DNA of 8,674 nucleotides. It comes from Verrucomicrobiota bacterium (GTDB lineage Bacteria > Verrucomicrobiota > Verrucomicrobiia > Limisphaerales > JADLHS01). Position 1 is the stretch's first letter. Each line of letters starts with the position of its first letter. The stretch is from the NCBI GenBank assembly GCA_004297495.1, contig SCTL01000666.1:1-8674 (forward strand). The letters are read 5' to 3'. A model generated the notes under the pieces. It did not search any database and was not told the DNA's origin. It saw only the letters and a list, made by a program, of their open reading frames with translations. The position numbers were made by a program, and so were the translations under genes. This document shows, piece by piece, positions 6,601 through 8,674 of this stretch.

Positions 6601-7704
6601 CATCCGCAACACCGGCGTGAAGTCCGAGCCAAGCGAGTTCGAAGCGAAACTCGCGCGGCCAAAGGACATCTCGCTGTAAAACGCGTTCAGGTTGTTGATT
6701 AGCGACACCGCGCCGATGTCAGTCAGGTTGACGCCGGTCAAATCGGGAAAATCCACGCGGATGATCAGCAGTTTCTTCTCGCCTTCGGTCCACGTCGAAG
6801 CTTGCGGATCGCTGCTGCCATCCGGCGAAGGCGGGCCATCCGCCGCGGCGACGATTTTGTCGTTGGTTTCGAGCGCGTGTTCGGGACGACAGAAGAAAAC
6901 AATTTCGCCTGCGAGTTCGCCAGCGACTTGCTGCTGTGTCGCCGATGCGGGCTGCGAGGTTACGGAGCAAATCGGATCAGACTTGGCGGCGAAAGCAGCG
7001 GCGGCTTCGTCGGCGTCGAGAATCCGCAGCGCGTTCTCGCTCCACGCAAAAACGTCGTCCACCGTGATGCCATTCAGCGCGATGCGATTGCGCGTCGGCA
7101 CGCCGAGCGAATTGCCGTAGGTGAACGCCTGATATGCGTGCCCGTCAATTGTGGCGGTACGGATATTCGGGGCGTTCTCCGATTCGTGGCCGGGTTCAGC
7201 CAGCACGCCGAGCACGGCGAGTTTGCCGTAAGTGCTCACGGAATTTTCCAGCAATGAAGTGATCTCCGCGGGCAGTTGTTTGCGCACGCCCGAGGGCACG
7301 GCCAGTTGCAGCGCGCGTTCCGGATCGGTCTTGATCAATTCCTTCAGCGCGGCGCGGCGGGCAGTGGCAAGTTCAATGCCTTCTGCGACCAGGCCCGCGC
7401 GGCTGGCTGGCTCGATGGAAAGATAACGTTGCGTCCAGTCCTTGAAACGCGCGAACGCTGACTCGGGAACAGGCTCGGCCCAGACCATCGCGCGGGTGCG
7501 AAACAGCGGCGAAGCAGTTTGTGCCGCCGCAAAGTTTGGTGTCGCCGTTGGAATCGGAGCGACGACTGGCGCGGTGGGTGAGGGCCGCGCGGCAGCGGTC
7601 GGAGCCGGAGGGTTGCTTCGGGCGGGAGCGCCAGTGAAAATCCACAAGGTCACGAAGGTCGCGATCGTGACCGCCGCGAGGGCGATAAATACTTTTTTAC
7701 GCAT
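3673..7704 (-). CDS. Secreted or surface-anchored multidomain metzincin-type zinc metalloprotease
   Basis: The protein has 1,343 residues. MRKK plus a hydrophobic segment (5-23) forms a signal peptide or anchor, followed by a Pro/Ala linker and a propeptide-like region to about 310. The catalytic domain (about 312-560) has HELGHNYGLNH at 441-451 (zinc ligands H441, H445, H451; catalytic E442) and a Met-turn FDTMGS around M478. HELGHN plus EYGDSFDTMG resembles peptidase family M11 (gametolysin-like), though another metzincin family is possible. Then come a PKD domain (about 629-714), a carboxypeptidase-regulatory-like domain (718-776), Ig-like domains (804-886 and 889-971), an InlB-type repeat (972-1040), a golvesin-like module (1044-1179), a third Ig-like domain (1187-1270) and a C-terminal domain ending in RFYRARLGP. 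No LPXTG or PEP-CTERM sorting signal is seen. The frame is open back to 7857; ATG 7704 is chosen because it places the basic residues next to the hydrophobic segment. An AAAGGAG (7744-7738) lies too far upstream to serve this start. Confidence 0.9.
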   Translation of the reverse strand: MRKKVFIALAAVTIATFVTLWIFTGAPARSNPPAPTAAARPSPTAPVVAPIPTATPNFAAAQTASPLFRTRAMVWAEPVPESAFARFKDWTQRYLSIEPASRAGLVAEGIELATARRAALKELIKTDPERALQLAVPSGVRKQLPAEITSLLENSVSTYGKLAVLGVLAEPGHESENAPNIRTATIDGHAYQAFTYGNSLGVPTRNRIALNGITVDDVFAWSENALRILDADEAAAAFAAKSDPICSVTSQPASATQQQVAGELAGEIVFFCRPEHALETNDKIVAAADGPPSPDGSSDPQASTWTEGEKKLLIIRVDFPDLTGVNLTDIGAVSLINNLNAFYSEMSFGRASFASNSLGSDFTPVLRMPQPGAYYGTNDYYNQLRTDARNAATAAGYTLANYNLDVICFGAVSGWTWAGLGYVGASGAWLRNSFSTGVAGHELGHNYGLNHANYWDTGGASIFGPGTSVEYGDSFDTMGSASAGNNHFNARNKAYLNWLTTNEIVTATSNGTYRIACHDNTNSTGLRGLKIVKSGTTNYWVEFRQKFTSNKWLMSGAGLRWGASGNNKSQLLDFTPGTSDAKNDSAIVIGRTYSDSASGIHITPVGKGGTTPESLDVVVNLGSFAGNHSPTLDLTVSATNVVTGAGVTFAANATDADGDPLAYYWEFGESSSYSFGTNSPTAGKSWTTAGDYLVRCVVSDMKGGVASKWVIVRVGSPTTYRITGNITDGSAPVEGVRASVTSARLGYTDSDGNYAIVGLPAGAYTVSGTLYGFAFTPSNFTNTVSVGPDQTDKNLLATPVSTSAPTITTQPVGQTVNPGASVTFSVVASGATPLSYQWRFNGANISGATSSSYTKSNVQATNAGNYSVVVSNLYGTATSANAVLSVNTPPVITTPPASQTVIGGSTATFTVTATGTVPLAYQWRCNGTNIPGANLSSYARVNAQAADAGNYLVVVTNSLGSVTSAVATLTVNYTLTVTAGSGGTVAKLPDQTSYAPNSLVTVTAASTSSFPFSGWTGDASGTNNPLIVSITTNLNFTANFASPVPDLIVDNPQAAFTGTWATDTAASDKYGADDRTAASVSGSATATATFTPTLGTAGTYDLYLWFPTITRGGSAVPCLISGSLTNFTLNLNETSGSGGWQLLASGVQFNAGTNGYVRIANNAGAGNKNVAADAVRWSYSTNQLFVPPAIVAQPQSQRVLEGSSVQFNVGVSGSSPRTCQWRLNSAAITGAITESFTLSNVLAAQAGLYDVTINNSGGSVTSAPASLVVSVRPLLNPVLQFSNGTPRFTLSGTAGDLYTIQTSSNLSQWSDALSVSNQNGSVLFQDSQGLGKPARFYRARLGP
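3685..3707 (+). terminator. GC-rich hairpin beyond rnpB, possible terminator
   Basis: CCGCGCGC (3685-3692) pairs perfectly with GCGCGCGG (3700-3707) around a 7-base loop. A smaller stem, CGGGC/GCCCG (3666-3670 / 3678-3682), overlaps the protease stop codon. Both lie about 15-60 nt after the rnpB 3' end and inside the end of the convergent protease gene. No T-tract follows, so termination is only suggested. Confidence 0.25.
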
Positions 7705-8137
7705 ACACAAACAGCCGGGCAGTTGGCGGTGACGAAACTCCTTTGGCTGCCGCGGAACCATCCGTGGAAGCATCCGGAGACAACCAGCGGGCTTTGTGCC
7801 ACGCGGAGGGGGAGGCGGGAATTTTGTGCGGAGGCGGGGCGTTTTGCCCCATTTCAAAACAGTGTCCTGTTTTCAGCCCGGATGAGTTCTACGATCCAGG
7901 GAGTTCAGCCAGTCCGTCACGCACGCGATTGCGTCGGCTTCAGTTCGTGTTCCGCCTAAATTACGGCGACCGACACCGAAACCCGTTCCCACCGGCCTAC
8001 CCTTCCTTCTCGCCACTATCATCCTGACCAGTCTTGCCAGTGCATAGGAAATCTGACTCGACGTTCACACGCAACAAAGGAAAGCGATTCTCAAAAAAAA
8101 TTTACGGCAACTTTTCTGAGCGCCTGCGCTGTTGAAT
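7705..8137. other. Non-coding stretch between the protease start and the recombinase remnant
   Basis: No supported gene is seen in these 433 bp. Open frames on both strands are short and lack starts, ribosome sites or recognisable protein features. The part next to 7704 should be the protease leader, but no convincing -35/-10 pair was found for it. The twin hairpins at 7836-7873 are described separately. An A-run lies at about 8095-8102; on the minus strand it is a T-tract 3' of the recombinase remnant, but the nearest hairpin (AGCGC/GCGCT) is over 20 nt away. Confidence 0.6.
7836..7873. repeat. Two adjacent perfect hairpins upstream of the protease gene
   Basis: GGGGC-GTTTT-GCCCC (7836-7850) and AAAACAG-TGTC-CTGTTTT (7856-7873) are perfect inverted repeats separated by 5 bases. 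On the minus strand they would form tandem hairpins about 130-170 nt upstream of the protease ATG. They could be a leader structure, an operator, or the terminator of a lost upstream gene; the sequence does not decide. Confidence 0.5.
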
Positions 8138-8488
8138 CTATGGAGACATCTGGTCGGGCGAAGAAAGTTCCATTCCGAATGTACGCGACATTCGCGACGG
8201 CGACACGGCCGCGAGCACTCGCTTCACCGCGGTGGCCGTCCATTTGCCGCCGCGTCGCGTCGGCTCGCCGCGTCTGTTCAGGCAGTCGGCGATGCGATTC
8301 AAGCTGACAATCCCCGTGCCTTGAATCTCGCGAATGTTTTTGAGCGCGGACTCGGCGAATTCCAATTTGCGCCGCTGAATCGCGCGGCGTGCCTTGCTCA
8401 AGGCTTTCGCCGGATGCGGATTTCCCAGGACCACGCCGCGCGAACGCGCCACCGCGAGACCCGCCTTGGTTCGTTCGGAGATGCACAT
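8138..8488 (-). pseudogene. C-terminal remnant of a small serine recombinase (resolvase/invertase family)
   Basis: The readable frame gives 116 residues. It opens with ISERTKAGLAVARSRG, the long helix that ends the catalytic domain of serine recombinases. It continues through a linker to a helix-turn-helix, RIADCLNRRGEPTRRGGKW followed by TATAVKRVLA, the usual DNA-binding end. Homologues of about 230 residues begin with a catalytic domain carrying the nucleophilic serine; all of that is absent. Homology stops at the ATC codon 8482-8480. The two codons before it (ATG TGC) and everything upstream to a stop do not look like recombinase, so the ATG at 8488 is not a true start. About 20 extra residues follow the expected C-terminus before the stop at 8138-8140. 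Without a catalytic domain it should be inactive. It lies head to head with the methyltransferase remnant starting near 8478. Confidence 0.82.
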
Positions 8489-8674
8489 GGCATGGATGCG
8501 ACAAGTCTGCGGACGATTGGAATCGCGTTACAACTATTCAAATAAGATCGTTTACAACAATTTCCCCTGGCCGGAGGCGAGTGCGGAGCAGCGGGAGCGG
8601 GTGGACGAAAAAGCGCGGGCCGTGCTCGCCGCGCGCGAGCCGCATCTGCCGCCGCGCGGCCTGGCCACGCTCGC
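8478..8674 (+). pseudogene. C-terminal remnant of an MmeI-like restriction-modification DNA methyltransferase
   Basis: In the frame beginning at 8478 the translation starts EMHMAWMRQVCGRLESRYNY and continues to IVYNNFPWPE, then a region ending ARAVLAAREPHLPPRGLATL at the window edge. MHMAWMR, the Arg-Leu-x-Ser-x-Tyr stretch and VYNNFPWP are typical of the specificity-domain part near the end of class I SAM-dependent DNA methyltransferases of the MmeI (type IIL) kind. These are roughly 900-residue fused restriction-modification enzymes. The nuclease and methyltransferase motifs (including NPPF/Y) should lie far upstream, but here the frame runs back only about 100 bp to a stop at 8376-8378, through DNA that codes for the recombinase on the other strand. 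The gene is therefore truncated at its 5' side and continues past 8674. No start or ribosome site is apparent. Confidence 0.85.

Noticed and set aside
7991..8047. Hydrophobic peptide TGLPFLLATIILTSLASA followed by a stop, resembling a signal peptide
   Set aside because: No start codon is available in frame back to the preceding stop, and the reading ends at once; most likely chance or an unreadable remnant.
8132..8545. Plus-strand open frame opposite the recombinase remnant
   Set aside because: It is out of frame with the methyltransferase motifs and is antisense to the recombinase homology; no domain is visible.

Overview
The window looks like chromosomal DNA from a GC-rich Gram-negative bacterium, most likely Verrucomicrobiota or a near relative in the PVC group. 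That is inferred from three things. The large surface protein carries the immunoglobulin-like modules and the C-terminal domain ending in an FYR motif that are common there. There are heptamer-based repeats between genes. The zinc-ribbon coiled-coil protein belongs to a family also kept in Chlamydia. No single gene proves the assignment.

Layout, left to right. Positions 1-66 hold the last codons of a hydrophobic protein (+). A small unknown membrane-anchored protein (449-96, -) and a CobA-HemD fusion (1994-480, -) follow, 30 bp apart and probably co-transcribed. The fusion makes uroporphyrinogen III and methylates it to precorrin-2, towards siroheme or cobalamin. Between it and a tRNA-Lys(CUU) gene (2251-2176, -) lies an imperfect inverted repeat of about 87 bp with a heptamer tandem array. 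The tRNA has a clear TTGACA-type promoter. Reading the other way, a C4-type zinc-ribbon coiled-coil protein (2437-3165, +) has its own candidate promoter. It is followed by a second heptamer array and by the RNase P RNA gene rnpB (about 3244-3650, +), with a promoter positioned to start at its P1 helix.

Convergent with rnpB is a 1,343-residue secreted or surface-anchored zinc metalloprotease (7704-3673, -). It has a metzincin-type HExxHxxGxxH site, then PKD, carboxypeptidase-regulatory-like, three Ig-like, InlB-type and golvesin-like modules, and the C-terminal FYR domain. Upstream of it are about 430 bp without a supported gene, holding two adjacent hairpins.

The right end is a gene graveyard. 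The C-terminal part of a small serine recombinase (-) abuts, head to head within about 10 bp, the C-terminal part of an MmeI-like restriction-modification methyltransferase (+). Both have lost their N-terminal parts, which a single deletion could explain.

Most of the window is housekeeping. The points most worth a second look are an altered tRNA-CCA-binding motif in rnpB (GGA instead of GGU), the double-decapitation junction, the protease architecture and the two repeat clusters. I did not find a clearly new multi-gene system.
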